64,000 nucleotides of DNA from Thalassobacillus devorans (GTDB lineage: Bacteria; Bacillota; Bacilli; Bacillales; Halobacillaceae): positions 248,001 to 312,000 of the forward strand of contig NZ_JAASRY010000003.1 in assembly GCF_011761345.1 (NCBI RefSeq), read 5' to 3'. This document shows positions 50,576 through 59,085 of this stretch, one piece after another. The notes beneath the pieces are model-generated. The model was not told where the DNA came from. It worked only from the letters and a program-made list of their open reading frames with translations, and ran no database searches. Position numbers and translations under genes: made by a program. Position 1 is the first letter of the stretch; every line of letters starts with the position of its first letter.

Positions 50576-51286
50576 TCAGAGATGTTCTTCTCTATGGCCG
50601 GAGAACTTCTCTCCCCCGAATTCCTCTAATTGCTGTTGCACAAACCTTAATACATCCTCTTTTTGGTTGGTTTGTATATAAGCTTTATATAAATGTGTGA
50701 TTTGCTCGGATAGTTCAGGGGAATAGCTTCGAAGTGATCTTGCCTGCCATTTTCCCCATCCCAGCCAGTGAGTATTACCTCTCAACACCAGTTCAGTCAA
50801 CTTGTTGGTCAGTTCATGGAGAATAAATATTTCTTCATCCGCCCTTGTAGAACTAGTAAAGTCTGATAATAAGTCTGTAACTGCATATCGGGCTTCATCT
50901 ATTTGTTGCTGGCTCCAGGGAGAGGGTCCAGCTTCATAGATCTCCCGGGCTTTTGCTTTGATTTTGTTTCCTTCCTTCCTATCCCCAGTAATCTGCACAC
51001 CTTCCATACACATTTTGATGAATGTAGGAAGTCCTTTATATCTGCCGGCTTCAAAATGAATCGGAACGGAGGATGGGTGATAAACAAAGGCTTCTATTCT
51101 CCATCCCTCGAACAGATGGCATTCCAAGGCAGAAGAAAATTCCTCTTCATCAATGATAATCAAATCGATATCAGATTCCGACGTAATATTTCCCTGGACG
51201 GTACTTCCTCCGATAAAAACAATAGCGGCGTGAGGAAAATGAGCTTTAATAAAGCGGTCAGCGATTGCCATTATTTTTTTATCCAT
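50576..51286 (-). CDS. MNT-like nucleotidyltransferase-domain protein
   Basis: 236 residues from the ATG at 51286 after GGAGAGG. The nucleotidyltransferase core is IVFIGGSTVQGNITSESDIDLIII, with the GGS...DxD metal motif around residues 25-45. A C-terminal helical region follows (TNKLTELVLRGNTHWLGWGKW). Stand-alone proteins of this type include antibiotic adenylyltransferases and MNT antitoxin-like AMPylators. No HEPN partner gene is adjacent. Function unassigned. Divergent from the peptide-receptor gene. Confidence 0.78.
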   Translation of the reverse strand: MDKKIMAIADRFIKAHFPHAAIVFIGGSTVQGNITSESDIDLIIIDEEEFSSALECHLFEGWRIEAFVYHPSSVPIHFEAGRYKGLPTFIKMCMEGVQITGDRKEGNKIKAKAREIYEAGPSPWSQQQIDEARYAVTDLLSDFTSSTRADEEIFILHELTNKLTELVLRGNTHWLGWGKWQARSLRSYSPELSEQITHLYKAYIQTNQKEDVLRFVQQQLEEFGGEKFSGHREEHL

Positions 51287-51387
51287 TTTTTTATCCTCTC
51301 CTATTCCTCCTATCAGGGTATTCACCTGTTACATATTTGCGATTAGAACCTTTTTAGGCTATATGGCGGACTTTCAATCCTATTAAA

Positions 51388-51416
51388 TGGCACTTTAGCA
51401 GGAATCATTATATAAT
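51388..51416 (+). promoter_or_regulatory. Probable promoter of the AimR-like gene
   Basis: TGGCAC (51388-51393), a 17-base spacer and TATAAT (51411-51416). The -10 box is perfect and the -35 weak. It gives a leader of about 70 bases. Confidence 0.45.
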
Positions 51417-51491
51417 AGAGTTAATACTTCAAAGATTTAGGAAACTATTTTTGTGTCATTTAATCTTGCGGGTGAAACGTGCGTGTAGAGG

Positions 51492-52562
51492 ATGATTTCT
51501 AAGTTTTTAACCAATAAACAAAACAGAGTAGAAGGTGTGAATGTGGAAGACTATCAACTAATAGAACCCAGTCGAGTTGACCAGTGGAAGATGACTGTGC
51601 CTTCAAGCATTTATATTACCTACCATCACTTACTTAAAGATCATTCCCGGGAAAAAGCGACAGAAATGACCAAGAATTTTTGTATGCAAAATAAGCTGAC
51701 TCAGAAAGAAACAGTGATTGCATTAGAATTCCTCTACATGAACGGCTATTTTGACGAGGTAAAGGTTATTTTGGCAAGGGACGAAATAGAAAGCCCGTAT
51801 GACTTTTTTTATACCTTGTTAAAAAACCGGAAATCGGGTAGGAAAATTAAATTATCAGAAGCAAGGAAGCTAAGATCGATTAAGCAGGAAGATGCTGCTG
51901 CTGAGGCTTTACGACTCTTTCTGCTGGTATATCATTATTATGATAGTAAAAAGTATGGCATCCTTGATAATTATGTTGATGATATTCATTTCGTCATGAA
52001 TCAGATTAATAAACCTTTACTTAAATATTATTATCAGCTTCGGTTTGATGAATTAATGTTCCAGCATTATTGGAAAGTGAATATGGGTGTGGTAGCTAAG
52101 AAATATGCCTATCGAGTGATTAATGCAACCTTATCTCCTGAAAAAAAGTCCGGCATGTATCACCATCTTGCTTTGACAGACGTTTTTGATGATTACCATT
52201 CATCCATGAATCATTTGCAGACGTCCATCACTCTGGCAAAAAAATATGAACTTACAAATTCCCTGTACGAATTGAAAGAGCAGTCGCTGCCCTTTATTGC
52301 AGCTTTCCACCGTAAAACAGATGGAGTTACTACGCGTGATTTAGTAGAAACTGCCCACCTTGCAATAGCTAGAGATCATAGGAAGCAGGCAGATGAGATA
52401 TTATCTTCCCTGACATCCTTGACACCATTCCAGGAAACCTACTTAGGGGTGGCACGAAATGACCGGTTGTTACTGCATAAAGCCTACCAGCGTTTTAAAA
52501 ATGAATACGGGGATCATTTTTTTGCCAGGCTGCCATTCTATTATTTGAAATATATCAAATGA
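51492..52562 (+). CDS. AimR-like (RRNPP) peptide-pheromone receptor, HTH apparently missing
   Basis: 356 residues, predicted all-helical with TPR-like repeats. The C-terminal part (TPFQETYLGVAR, KAYQRFKNEYGDHFFARLPFYYLKY) resembles the ends of AimR arbitrium receptors, and residues 40-110 resemble the AimR region just after its DNA-binding head. AimR proteins are about 380 residues with an N-terminal HTH; here only about 30 residues precede the repeats and no HTH is evident. Starts possible at ATG 51492 or GTG 51543 (AGAAGGTG upstream). An exported propeptide gene begins 14 bases after the stop, as in aimR-aimP. Not part of a prophage. Confidence 0.62.
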   Translation: MISKFLTNKQNRVEGVNVEDYQLIEPSRVDQWKMTVPSSIYITYHHLLKDHSREKATEMTKNFCMQNKLTQKETVIALEFLYMNGYFDEVKVILARDEIESPYDFFYTLLKNRKSGRKIKLSEARKLRSIKQEDAAAEALRLFLLVYHYYDSKKYGILDNYVDDIHFVMNQINKPLLKYYYQLRFDELMFQHYWKVNMGVVAKKYAYRVINATLSPEKKSGMYHHLALTDVFDDYHSSMNHLQTSITLAKKYELTNSLYELKEQSLPFIAAFHRKTDGVTTRDLVETAHLAIARDHRKQADEILSSLTSLTPFQETYLGVARNDRLLLHKAYQRFKNEYGDHFFARLPFYYLKYIK

Positions 52563-52576
52563 AATGAGGTAGGATG

Positions 52577-52738
52577 ATGAAAAAGCTTGTAGTGGTTATT
52601 GGGCTGATATTCGTATTGTTTGGATCGCTGGAACAGTTGGACAATCCTGGTATAGTCAATGGGGACAATCTACAATTAGAACAGAAAGTCATACAATCCT
52701 CTGATCCTGGTGACGGCGGGATGGGCAGTTATAAATAA
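52577..52738 (+). CDS. AimP/Phr-like exported signalling propeptide
   Basis: 53 residues from the ATG at 52577 (or 52574) with GAGGTAGG just upstream. It starts KKLVVVIGLIFVLFGSLEQL, a Sec signal of lysine pair plus hydrophobic core, and ends SSDPGDGGMGSYK. Size, secretion signal, small Gly/Pro-rich C-terminus and position right after the receptor fit a processed pheromone precursor. The mature peptide probably lies in the last ~12 residues, but it does not end at the final residue in the known AimP hexapeptide style (such as SAIRGA). A strong terminator follows. Confidence 0.62.
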   Translation: MKKLVVVIGLIFVLFGSLEQLDNPGIVNGDNLQLEQKVIQSSDPGDGGMGSYK

Positions 52739-52739
52739 A

Positions 52740-52790
52740 AATCAAGCAGCTTGAAGCAAAAATGCTACAAGCTGCTTGATTTCTTTTCGT
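52740..52790 (+). terminator. Terminator of the receptor-propeptide operon
   Basis: 14-bp stem AATCAAGCAGCTTG with its complement around a 14-base loop, then TCTTTT. Confidence 0.85.
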
Positions 52791-52814
52791 ACCCTTTTTA
52801 ATAATAAAACATGG

Positions 52815-53987
52815 TTAAAAGATATTTAGTTTATCAATCCGGTCCAGGGCTTCCAATATTCGTTCTTTTTCCATCACTAAACCTGCCCGGACATATCCTT
52901 CTCCATGCTCACCGAAACCAATACCCGGTGCAACCAATACTTTTGCCTCTTCTAGCAGCAAATCGGCAAAGGAAGCTGATGTGTAGCCGGCAGGAACTTT
53001 TAGCCACGCGAAGAATGACCCTTCAGGAGCGTCAATATCCCAGCCGATGTTATGTGCACCTTCCACCAGGGCATTCCGACGTTCTTCATAAAGCTCCACC
53101 AGCTCATCTACTCCTTTTTGGGAGGCTGTCAGGGCTTCGGCTGCAGCATCCTGGACGGCGCCGAACACACTGCAGTACAAGTGGTCCTGGATGATATTGA
53201 TTGCTTCAATCACTGATGGGTTTCCTACTGCAAAAGCGATCCGCCATCCAGCCATGTTATAGGTTTTCGACATGGTATAAATTTCGATTCCTATATCCTT
53301 GGCCCCTGGGCGTTCTAGATAACTTGTTGGTTTGTTGCCGTCAAAACCAATCGCACCATAGGCGAAATCATGGACGACACATAAATCGTGCTTTTCAGCG
53401 AATGCAATTGTTTCATCAAAAAATTCAGGGGAAGCCATTGCGCCAGTGGGATTGTTCGGATAATTCAATAGCAGCATTTTTGAGGCTTCTCTAACTTCCT
53501 GGGGAATATCATCATAGATAGGTAAAAACTGATTCTCTGCCAGTAACGGCATTTTATACATCGAAACACTTGCCATCGCGGGTCCTGACCAATAATCAGG
53601 GTAACCAGGGTCAGGCACAAGCATTTTCTCCCCGGGATTCATCAAGCATAATGGAAGTTCGACAAGCCCGGCTTTCGCTCCGAAAAGTACAGCAACTTCG
53701 GTGTCTGGGTCGATATCCACCCCGTATTCACGCTGGTAAAATTCAGCTACCGCGTTCAGCAGGTTTTTCTTACCACGGAATGGCGGATACTTATGGTTCT
53801 CCACTTGCTGTGAAGCTTCCTCTAACTGCTTAATTACATGAGGGGGAGTTGGTTTATCTGGACTTCCTTGTCCCAGGTTGATGACATCGTGCCCTTCAGC
53901 AACTGCATTTTCCATTTTGTCGGCTAATACGGCGAAGAATTGCTCTGGCAATTGCTTTAACATATCAGATTTCGGGAATGTTTTCAT
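52815..53987 (-). CDS. PLP aminotransferase, MtnE-like
   Basis: 390 residues of fold type I aminotransferase. NLGQGSPDKPTPPHVI, the NYPNNPTGAMAS segment, HDFAYGAIGFDG and the PLP-lysine in YTMSKTYNMAGWRIAF closely follow B. subtilis MtnE (YkrV), which transaminates 4-methylthio-2-oxobutanoate to methionine in methionine salvage. No other mtn gene is adjacent, so a broader glutamine or aromatic transaminase role remains possible. ATG at 53987; lone gene. Confidence 0.82.
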   Translation of the reverse strand: MKTFPKSDMLKQLPEQFFAVLADKMENAVAEGHDVINLGQGSPDKPTPPHVIKQLEEASQQVENHKYPPFRGKKNLLNAVAEFYQREYGVDIDPDTEVAVLFGAKAGLVELPLCLMNPGEKMLVPDPGYPDYWSGPAMASVSMYKMPLLAENQFLPIYDDIPQEVREASKMLLLNYPNNPTGAMASPEFFDETIAFAEKHDLCVVHDFAYGAIGFDGNKPTSYLERPGAKDIGIEIYTMSKTYNMAGWRIAFAVGNPSVIEAINIIQDHLYCSVFGAVQDAAAEALTASQKGVDELVELYEERRNALVEGAHNIGWDIDAPEGSFFAWLKVPAGYTSASFADLLLEEAKVLVAPGIGFGEHGEGYVRAGLVMEKERILEALDRIDKLNIF

Positions 53988-54217
53988 ATATGAGCCACCC
54001 TTTTACACAAATTTTCTCAAACTTCTTTCAATTTAATGCTTAACATGGTATAACGAAATTTGATTTTTGTAAAGCACTGGCCATACGGCTGTTTACGGCA
54101 AACGCAATCCATCTTATGGCGAAATGTGTGAGAGTTTTTTACTGATGTTACAGGAATTTCATATTGAATCGTTTATAATAAGGGTAACAAAAATAATTAA
54201 TAAGGGGTTTCTTTTTA

Positions 54218-55657
54218 ATGCTGGATAACATAGAAACGCAAGGAGCCTTTATGAATGCTTTTAAGCATGCGTTCATTGGAATGGCTATTGTAGATGTGGA
54301 TGGAAACTTTATTATGGTCAATCGTTCGTTTTGCCGCATACTGGAATTTGAACAAGAAGAATTGTTGCAAAAAAACGTAATAGATGTGACGCCACCCCAG
54401 GATTACAACCTGGTATCCTGCCAGCTGCAACGACTTTTTAATGGAGAAACAGAAGCTTTTGAAATTGAAAAGCGCTGCTATAAAAAAGGCGGGGAAATCA
54501 TGTGGGGGCGGCTGAGTGTTTCCGTTTACCAGGATGAAAAAGATAGGCACCTCATCATTCAACTTCAGGATATTACAGAACGGAAGCTCCATGAAGAAGA
54601 ACTCCTGGAGCGAGAGAGAGAATATCGTAAGCTCGTGGAAAACGCCCCTGATGCTATGGTAATTCATGATGCGGAAAAATTTATATATATCAACCAGGCT
54701 GGTGCCGAGGCATTACAATCCTCCCCACAGGAATTGGTTGGACAACCATTGACAAAAATCATCCGTCAGGAAGAATGGCCAGGTTTTCATGAGCGAGTGG
54801 CAGAGGCACTCGAGATTGGCAGGGCGGAAGGTATAGTCGAACTGACGGTAGTCCTGCCTGACGGGAAGCTTATGGATATTTTAAGCACAGGATCTGTCAT
54901 CAATTATCAAGGGAAAAAAGCGATTCAGGCTGTATTTCGGAACAATACAGCGCAAAAAGAGTTTGAAACGAAGAGCAATTATCTATTGCAGCAGTATGAA
55001 AAGATGAATCTGGTCAGTGAGTTTGCCGCCAGTGTCGCACACGAAATTAAAAACCCTCTCACCATTTTGAAAGGGTTCATCCAATTGATTGAAATCAGCA
55101 AACAAAATAAAGCATACACTCAATATGAAAACCTCATTTTTTCTGAAATCGATCGCATTCATCTCATGGTCAATGAATTTCTTACCTTAGCCAAGCCATC
55201 AGAAGAAGATATGAAACTAACCGATCTTCACGAAGCTTTACAACAATCCATTCGATTACTAAACGCACACGCCACAGCTCATCACGTAACGATCCATTTA
55301 GAAAAGGTTCCACCAATCCCGTTGATCCAGGCAATCGAAAATAAAATGAAGCAAGCATTCATTAATATTATTAAAAATGCTATTGAAGCAATGCAGGGTG
55401 GAGGAAATCTCCATATTACAATCCGCAAATGGAATGGTAATATAACCATCCAATTTGCCGATGAAGGATGCGGCATGACAGAGGAAGAATTACGGAAGGT
55501 TACCACCCCATTTTTTACCACAAAAACAGATGGAACCGGTCTTGGAATGATGATCACAAATAACATCATTAAAAGTCATGATGGAGAGATGGAAGTGGAA
55601 AGCCGAGTCGGTGAAGGTACAAAAGTTTCGCTTATCATTCCTGTTTCAGGACAATGA
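54218..55657 (+). CDS. PAS-domain sensor histidine kinase (KinE/KinD-like)
   Basis: 479 residues and no membrane segment. PAS 1 covers about 10-125 (FIGMAIVDVDGNFIMVNRSF ... DITERKL), PAS 2 about 135-255 (LVENAPDAMVIHD). HisKA has the phospho-His in FAASVAHEIKNPLTILKGFIQLIE, and HATPase has N-box NIIKNAIEAM, GCGMTEEEL and TKTDGTGLGMMI. This is the architecture of Bacillus sporulation kinases feeding the Spo0 phosphorelay. No response regulator is adjacent, which supports an orphan phosphorelay kinase. The SspH gene is convergent downstream. Confidence 0.87.
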   Translation: MLDNIETQGAFMNAFKHAFIGMAIVDVDGNFIMVNRSFCRILEFEQEELLQKNVIDVTPPQDYNLVSCQLQRLFNGETEAFEIEKRCYKKGGEIMWGRLSVSVYQDEKDRHLIIQLQDITERKLHEEELLEREREYRKLVENAPDAMVIHDAEKFIYINQAGAEALQSSPQELVGQPLTKIIRQEEWPGFHERVAEALEIGRAEGIVELTVVLPDGKLMDILSTGSVINYQGKKAIQAVFRNNTAQKEFETKSNYLLQQYEKMNLVSEFAASVAHEIKNPLTILKGFIQLIEISKQNKAYTQYENLIFSEIDRIHLMVNEFLTLAKPSEEDMKLTDLHEALQQSIRLLNAHATAHHVTIHLEKVPPIPLIQAIENKMKQAFINIIKNAIEAMQGGGNLHITIRKWNGNITIQFADEGCGMTEEELRKVTTPFFTTKTDGTGLGMMITNNIIKSHDGEMEVESRVGEGTKVSLIIPVSGQ

Positions 55658-55688
55658 AAAAAGTGCTGGACACCCAGCACTTTTTTAC
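55658..55688 (+). terminator. Bidirectional terminator between the kinase and sspH
   Basis: AAAAAGTGCTGG acac CCAGCACTTTTTT, a symmetric stem that can serve both convergent genes. Confidence 0.9.
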
Positions 55689-55864
55689 TTTTCTTCTAAA
55701 CCACGTAGAGCTACTTCCATTTCTTCCTGTGGGTTGTCTAACGGATAGATTCTGGCGGTTTCATTTTTTTCGTCCACATGCTGGATGTAAATAGGGGTTC
55801 CATTGTACGTAACGTTGATCATGTTCGGAGCTTCTGTGATTTCTTTGGCTCGATGTGTCTGCAT
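55685..55864 (-). CDS. sspH: H-type small acid-soluble spore protein
   Basis: 59 residues from the ATG at 55864 after GGAGGTGG. The sequence THRAKEITEAPNMINVTYNGTPIYIQHV and then ARIYPLDNPQEE matches H-type SASPs almost throughout. These minor SASPs accumulate in the forespore. Just under the usual ORF size cutoff, so easily missed. Its presence shows that the host forms endospores. Confidence 0.92.
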   Translation of the reverse strand: MQTHRAKEITEAPNMINVTYNGTPIYIQHVDEKNETARIYPLDNPQEEMEVALRGLEEK

Positions 55865-55923
55865 TTGGCCACCTCCATATATTTTCTTATTAGTTTGCAG
55901 AGCAACTTATATTTTATACAAAG

Positions 55924-55955
55924 ACTCTGTTAAATCTCCGTGTTGATTTTACATT
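55924..55955. repeat. Short dispersed repeat, copy 2
   Basis: Begins ACTCTGTTAAATCTCC and matches 45905-45936 at about 28 of 32 positions. It stands 50 bases before the inverted-repeat element at 56004. Confidence 0.5.
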
Positions 55956-56003
55956 CAAGCTCCCTTTTACTGAAGACTCAGTTTCAAGACTTTAGGCAGC
56001 GAT

Positions 56004-56187
56004 TATGGTGGCAGGGAAAACGGATCGCTTTCCGTAGGCATGTGGTGAGCTTCCTTAGGCTTCGCCTTGCGGGATCTCACCGCTCATGTTCATCCCACAG
56101 GACTTTGAAATGCTTCCTCGAAAAGACACCGCACGAAGGAAATGCGTAGCATTTTCGAGGAGTCTCACCGTTTTCCCAGCCACCATA
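56004..56187. repeat. 184-bp inverted-repeat element with internal hairpins
   Basis: Terminal arms of 20 bp with one mismatch: TATGGTGGCAGGGAAAACGG (56004-56023) against its complement at 56168-56187. Inside are further hairpins: GGTGAG with CTCACC, and CCTCGAAAA with TTTTCGAGG. No open frame of note. The layout is that of a MITE or other structured intergenic repeat seen in Bacillaceae. The sequence from 56190 to 56510 shows no gene. Confidence 0.7.
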
Positions 56188-56516
56188 CGTTCGTTAGTTT
56201 CTCGAAACTTCGATCAGAAATAGAGTGCTTTTGAAGCAGAAAGTACGTACAATTAACCATTGTAATAGGATTCTCATCTCAAAATAGGGTTGGACTTTCC
56301 AAACACGGTTTCGAGTATCTTATATGGAAAGCGACTCGTTCCCCCACGTCCCGCTCCTCCAACCAATACCTCGAAAGCAAGTCTTCGACTTTTCGGTCTT
56401 ATAATTGAATAAATACTCTTATGAGCAATCAACCACAAGGTTAACAGAACCTACACAAAAGATTTTATTGATTTATTTGTTTAGTATGGTAACTTACTAA
56501 AATTTCCATTCTTGTA

Positions 56517-56546
56517 TTGACAGACAATTATGAAAGCGATTACAAT
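56517..56546 (+). promoter_or_regulatory. hutP promoter with overlapping CcpA cre site
   Basis: TTGACA (56517-56522), 18 bases, TACAAT (56541-56546). The sequence TGAAAGCGATTACA (56531-56544) fits the cre consensus TGWNANCGNTNWCA at every position and covers the -10 box. Carbon catabolite repression of histidine use is therefore expected by promoter occlusion. Confidence 0.75.
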
Positions 56547-56594
56547 TAAACTAGATACTAGTGACTAGTTAAGCTTACGAAGTTGGTGGTTGTA

Positions 56595-57032
56595 ATGAGT
56601 CAACGTGTGAAGATCGGAAAATTAGCTGTGCTACTTGCTTCTTTGGATAAGGAGGAACTTACACCTTTTCAAGATCAGCTGGAGGGCGTGAAATTTTGCA
56701 CCGGCCGGGCTGGTTCCATGAACATGCAAAAGGTAATAGCAGCTGTAGAGACGGCTGCAAAGCGTCAGCACATCATTTCTGAAGAGGTATACCGGGAGAC
56801 CCACTCCCTGTATCATGCTATTCTGGAAGCACTGGAAGGAGTGACCAGGGGTCAGATAGCGATAGGGGATATGATGCGGACGGTAGGTCTGAAATTCGCA
56901 GTTGTAAGAGGGGAACCCTATGCACGGAATGGAGAAGGGGAATGGCTGGCGGTAGCTTTTTATGGAACAATCGGAGCACCTGTAAAGGGCCTTGAGCATG
57001 AAACGATGGGGTTAGGAATCAATCATATATAA
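56595..57032 (+). CDS. hutP: Hut operon antiterminator HutP
   Basis: 145 residues from the ATG at 56595. It matches HutP throughout: [38 protein letters not shown], a long helix, and a C-terminal [38 protein letters not shown] segment that binds histidine and Mg2+. With histidine bound it attaches to NAG triplets in the leader RNA and prevents termination before hutH. The terminator it should act on is present directly downstream. Confidence 0.95.
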   Translation: MSQRVKIGKLAVLLASLDKEELTPFQDQLEGVKFCTGRAGSMNMQKVIAAVETAAKRQHIISEEVYRETHSLYHAILEALEGVTRGQIAIGDMMRTVGLKFAVVRGEPYARNGEGEWLAVAFYGTIGAPVKGLEHETMGLGINHI

Positions 57033-57041
57033 AAATGTTGC

Positions 57042-57105
57042 CTAGAGTATTTAGATAATAGGAGGCGACAATGGCTATTTCATAGTTCATTGTCGTCTCC
57101 TTTTT
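57042..57105 (+). terminator. HutP-controlled terminator between hutP and hutH
   Basis: A 14-bp stem with one mismatch, AGGAGGCGACAATG (57060-57073) and CATTGTCGTCTCCT (57088-57101), then TTTT. The 5' side is rich in TAG triplets (CTAGAG, TTAG ATAA TAG) with the NAG spacing that HutP reads; one pair is spaced exactly four bases. Confidence 0.85.
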
Positions 57106-57130
57106 CTATTATTGAAAAGGAGTGATGGGC

Positions 57131-58648
57131 ATGATTGAATTAAATGGTAAATCAATGACAATCAAGGATATAAAAAAAATATGTATGGATGGAGAAGAAA
57201 TCAGTATCGCTGAAGAAAGTTTGAAAGCGGTACGTAAAGGGAGAAAGGCGGTAGAGAAGATTGTTTCGGAACATCGGACTGTTTATGGTATTAATACTGG
57301 ATTCGGCAAATTCAGTGACGTATCCATTGAAGAAGATGATGTTAATGAGCTGCAATTACATTTGATCCGATCCCATGCCTGCGGGGTTGGAGAGCCATTT
57401 CCGGAAGTAGTATCACGTGCCATGGTATTGCTGCGGTTGAACGCACTTTTAAAAGGTTTTTCCGGGGTAAGGGAAGCTGTCGTGAATCGCTTGTGTCTGT
57501 TTGTTAATGAACATATTCATCCCATCATTCCAAGCCAGGGATCACTTGGGGCTTCTGGGGATTTAGCCCCGCTTTCCCACCTGGCTTTAGCTTTGATAGG
57601 AGAAGGGCGTGTTCATTTTCACGGAAAAGAAATGCCTGCGGCTGATGCACTCAACAGTCTTGGTATCAAGCCGATGAAATTAAAAGCGAAGGAAGGTCTG
57701 GCGTTGATCAATGGCACCCAGGCTATGACTGCCATGGGGGTAATCAATATGATCGAAGCAGAACGACTGGCCCGGCAAAGCGAATGGATAGCAGCTATGA
57801 CGATGGAAGGTTTGAATGGAATCATCGATGCCTTTCACCCGGCGATCCATGAGGCGAGAGGTTTCACGGAACAGATGGATGTAGCAGAAAGGATGAGGAG
57901 CTTGCTTGCTGACAGCGCACTTACCACACGCCAGGGGGAAAAGCGTGTCCAGGACGCATACTCGATTCGGTGCATTCCTCAAGTGCATGGTGCCTCTTGG
58001 CAAAGCTTAGCCTATGTGCATGATAAACTGGAAATCGAAGCGAATGCAGCTACAGACAACCCGTTGATTCTCGAAGATGGTGAGCTGATCGTTTCAGGAG
58101 GGAACTTCCATGGTCAGCCAATAGCTCTTGCGATGGACTTTATGAAAGTAGCTGTAGCAGAACTCGCCAATATTTCAGAACGGCGGATCGAGAGGCTGGT
58201 TAACCCGCAGCTGAATGACCTTCCGCCGTTTTTAAGCCCAAACCCTGGGTTACAGTCAGGTGCAATGATTATGCAATATGCTGCCGCGTCACTCGTTTCA
58301 GAAAATAAGACGCTTGCTCATCCGGCGAGTGTTGATTCGATTCCTTCTTCAGCCAATCAGGAAGACCATGTCAGCATGGGGACGATTGCATCCCGCCACG
58401 CCTATCAGATTATCACAAACCTTCGCCGGGTGTTAGCCGTCGAATTGATTTGCGCCATGCAGGCTGTTGAATATCGTGGAGTCGAAAACATGGCCTCCGC
58501 AACAAGAGAGCTTTATCAGAAAGTGAGAAGTTTTATCCCTTCGATTACAGAAGATCGAGTTTTTTCGGAAGATATCGAACGTCTTGCAGTTTGGTTAAAA
58601 GAAGGCGATTTTTCCTGGGAGACTGTATCTGTGTCGGTCACCAATTAA
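57131..58648 (+). CDS. hutH: Histidine ammonia-lyase HutH
   Basis: 505 residues from the ATG at 57131, nine bases after AAGGAG; GTG 57122 and ATG 57125 are closer and less likely. The self-forming MIO cofactor triad A141-S142-G143 lies in [15 protein letters not shown]. Later motifs are [14 protein letters not shown] and [20 protein letters not shown]. It converts histidine to urocanate. It should be followed by hutU, hutI and hutG, but a strong terminator and unrelated minus-strand genes come next. Confidence 0.95.
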   Translation: MIELNGKSMTIKDIKKICMDGEEISIAEESLKAVRKGRKAVEKIVSEHRTVYGINTGFGKFSDVSIEEDDVNELQLHLIRSHACGVGEPFPEVVSRAMVLLRLNALLKGFSGVREAVVNRLCLFVNEHIHPIIPSQGSLGASGDLAPLSHLALALIGEGRVHFHGKEMPAADALNSLGIKPMKLKAKEGLALINGTQAMTAMGVINMIEAERLARQSEWIAAMTMEGLNGIIDAFHPAIHEARGFTEQMDVAERMRSLLADSALTTRQGEKRVQDAYSIRCIPQVHGASWQSLAYVHDKLEIEANAATDNPLILEDGELIVSGGNFHGQPIALAMDFMKVAVAELANISERRIERLVNPQLNDLPPFLSPNPGLQSGAMIMQYAAASLVSENKTLAHPASVDSIPSSANQEDHVSMGTIASRHAYQIITNLRRVLAVELICAMQAVEYRGVENMASATRELYQKVRSFIPSITEDRVFSEDIERLAVWLKEGDFSWETVSVSVTN

Positions 58649-58683
58649 AAACAGGTCCGCTGACTTTCAGCGGACCTGTTTTT
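58649..58683 (+). terminator. Terminator of hutPH
   Basis: AACAGGTCCGCTGA cttt TCAGCGGACCTGTT followed by TTT. Symmetric, so it may also end the convergent DUF779 transcript. Confidence 0.88.
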
Positions 58684-59052
58684 CTATAGTGCTCCTTCGG
58701 ATTTGAGCTCTTTGTATTCTTCGTCTGTAAAAGCGCGGGAGCGGCTAAGGAACCTTTTACCCTCGACACCTTCCAGGGAAAACATGCCGCCACGTCCGTC
58801 GACGACGTCGATGATCAGTTGCGTATGTTTCCAATATTCATACTGCTGTTTGTTGATATAAAATGGCGTGTCGCCAATTTGACCCAGCAGTACATCCTGA
58901 CTCCCAATAATCAAGTCACCCTCCGGATAGCACATCGGGGAGCTGCCGTCACAGCAGCCGCCTGACTGGTGAAACATGAGGGGACCGTGTTTCACCTTCA
59001 ATTTTTCGATCAGCTGGAGAGCGGAATCTGTTGCAGTTACGCGCTCAACCAT
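58684..59052 (-). CDS. DUF779 protein, partner of aldehyde dehydrogenase
   Basis: 122 residues from the ATG at 59052; a GTG three codons upstream is too close to the AAAGGAGCG site. Conserved Cys-rich motif HQSGGCCDGSSPMCYPEGDLIIG, then DVLLGQIGDTPFYI and a late GRGGMFSLEGVEGKRFLSRSR. DUF779 genes regularly sit beside class-2 aldehyde dehydrogenases, as here. The role is unknown; the GGCCDGSSPMC cluster suggests metal binding or a redox partner. Confidence 0.87.
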   Translation of the reverse strand: MVERVTATDSALQLIEKLKVKHGPLMFHQSGGCCDGSSPMCYPEGDLIIGSQDVLLGQIGDTPFYINKQQYEYWKHTQLIIDVVDGRGGMFSLEGVEGKRFLSRSRAFTDEEYKELKSEGAL

Positions 59053-59085
59053 CGTAGTCACGCTCCTTTTCGAACTTGCCTGATT

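Noticed and set aside
50576-51286. MNT/HEPN toxin-antitoxin pair
   Set aside because: Only the nucleotidyltransferase is present; no HEPN gene lies on either side.
51388-51402. TGGCAC as a sigma-54 -24 element, tempting because sigL is in the window
   Set aside because: The -12 TTGC element is missing at the right spacing, while a perfect TATAAT lies 17 bases downstream.
50576-52790. Prophage around the AimR-like gene
   Set aside because: Neighbours are a nucleotidyltransferase, an RsbR paralogue and an aminotransferase; no phage genes are present.
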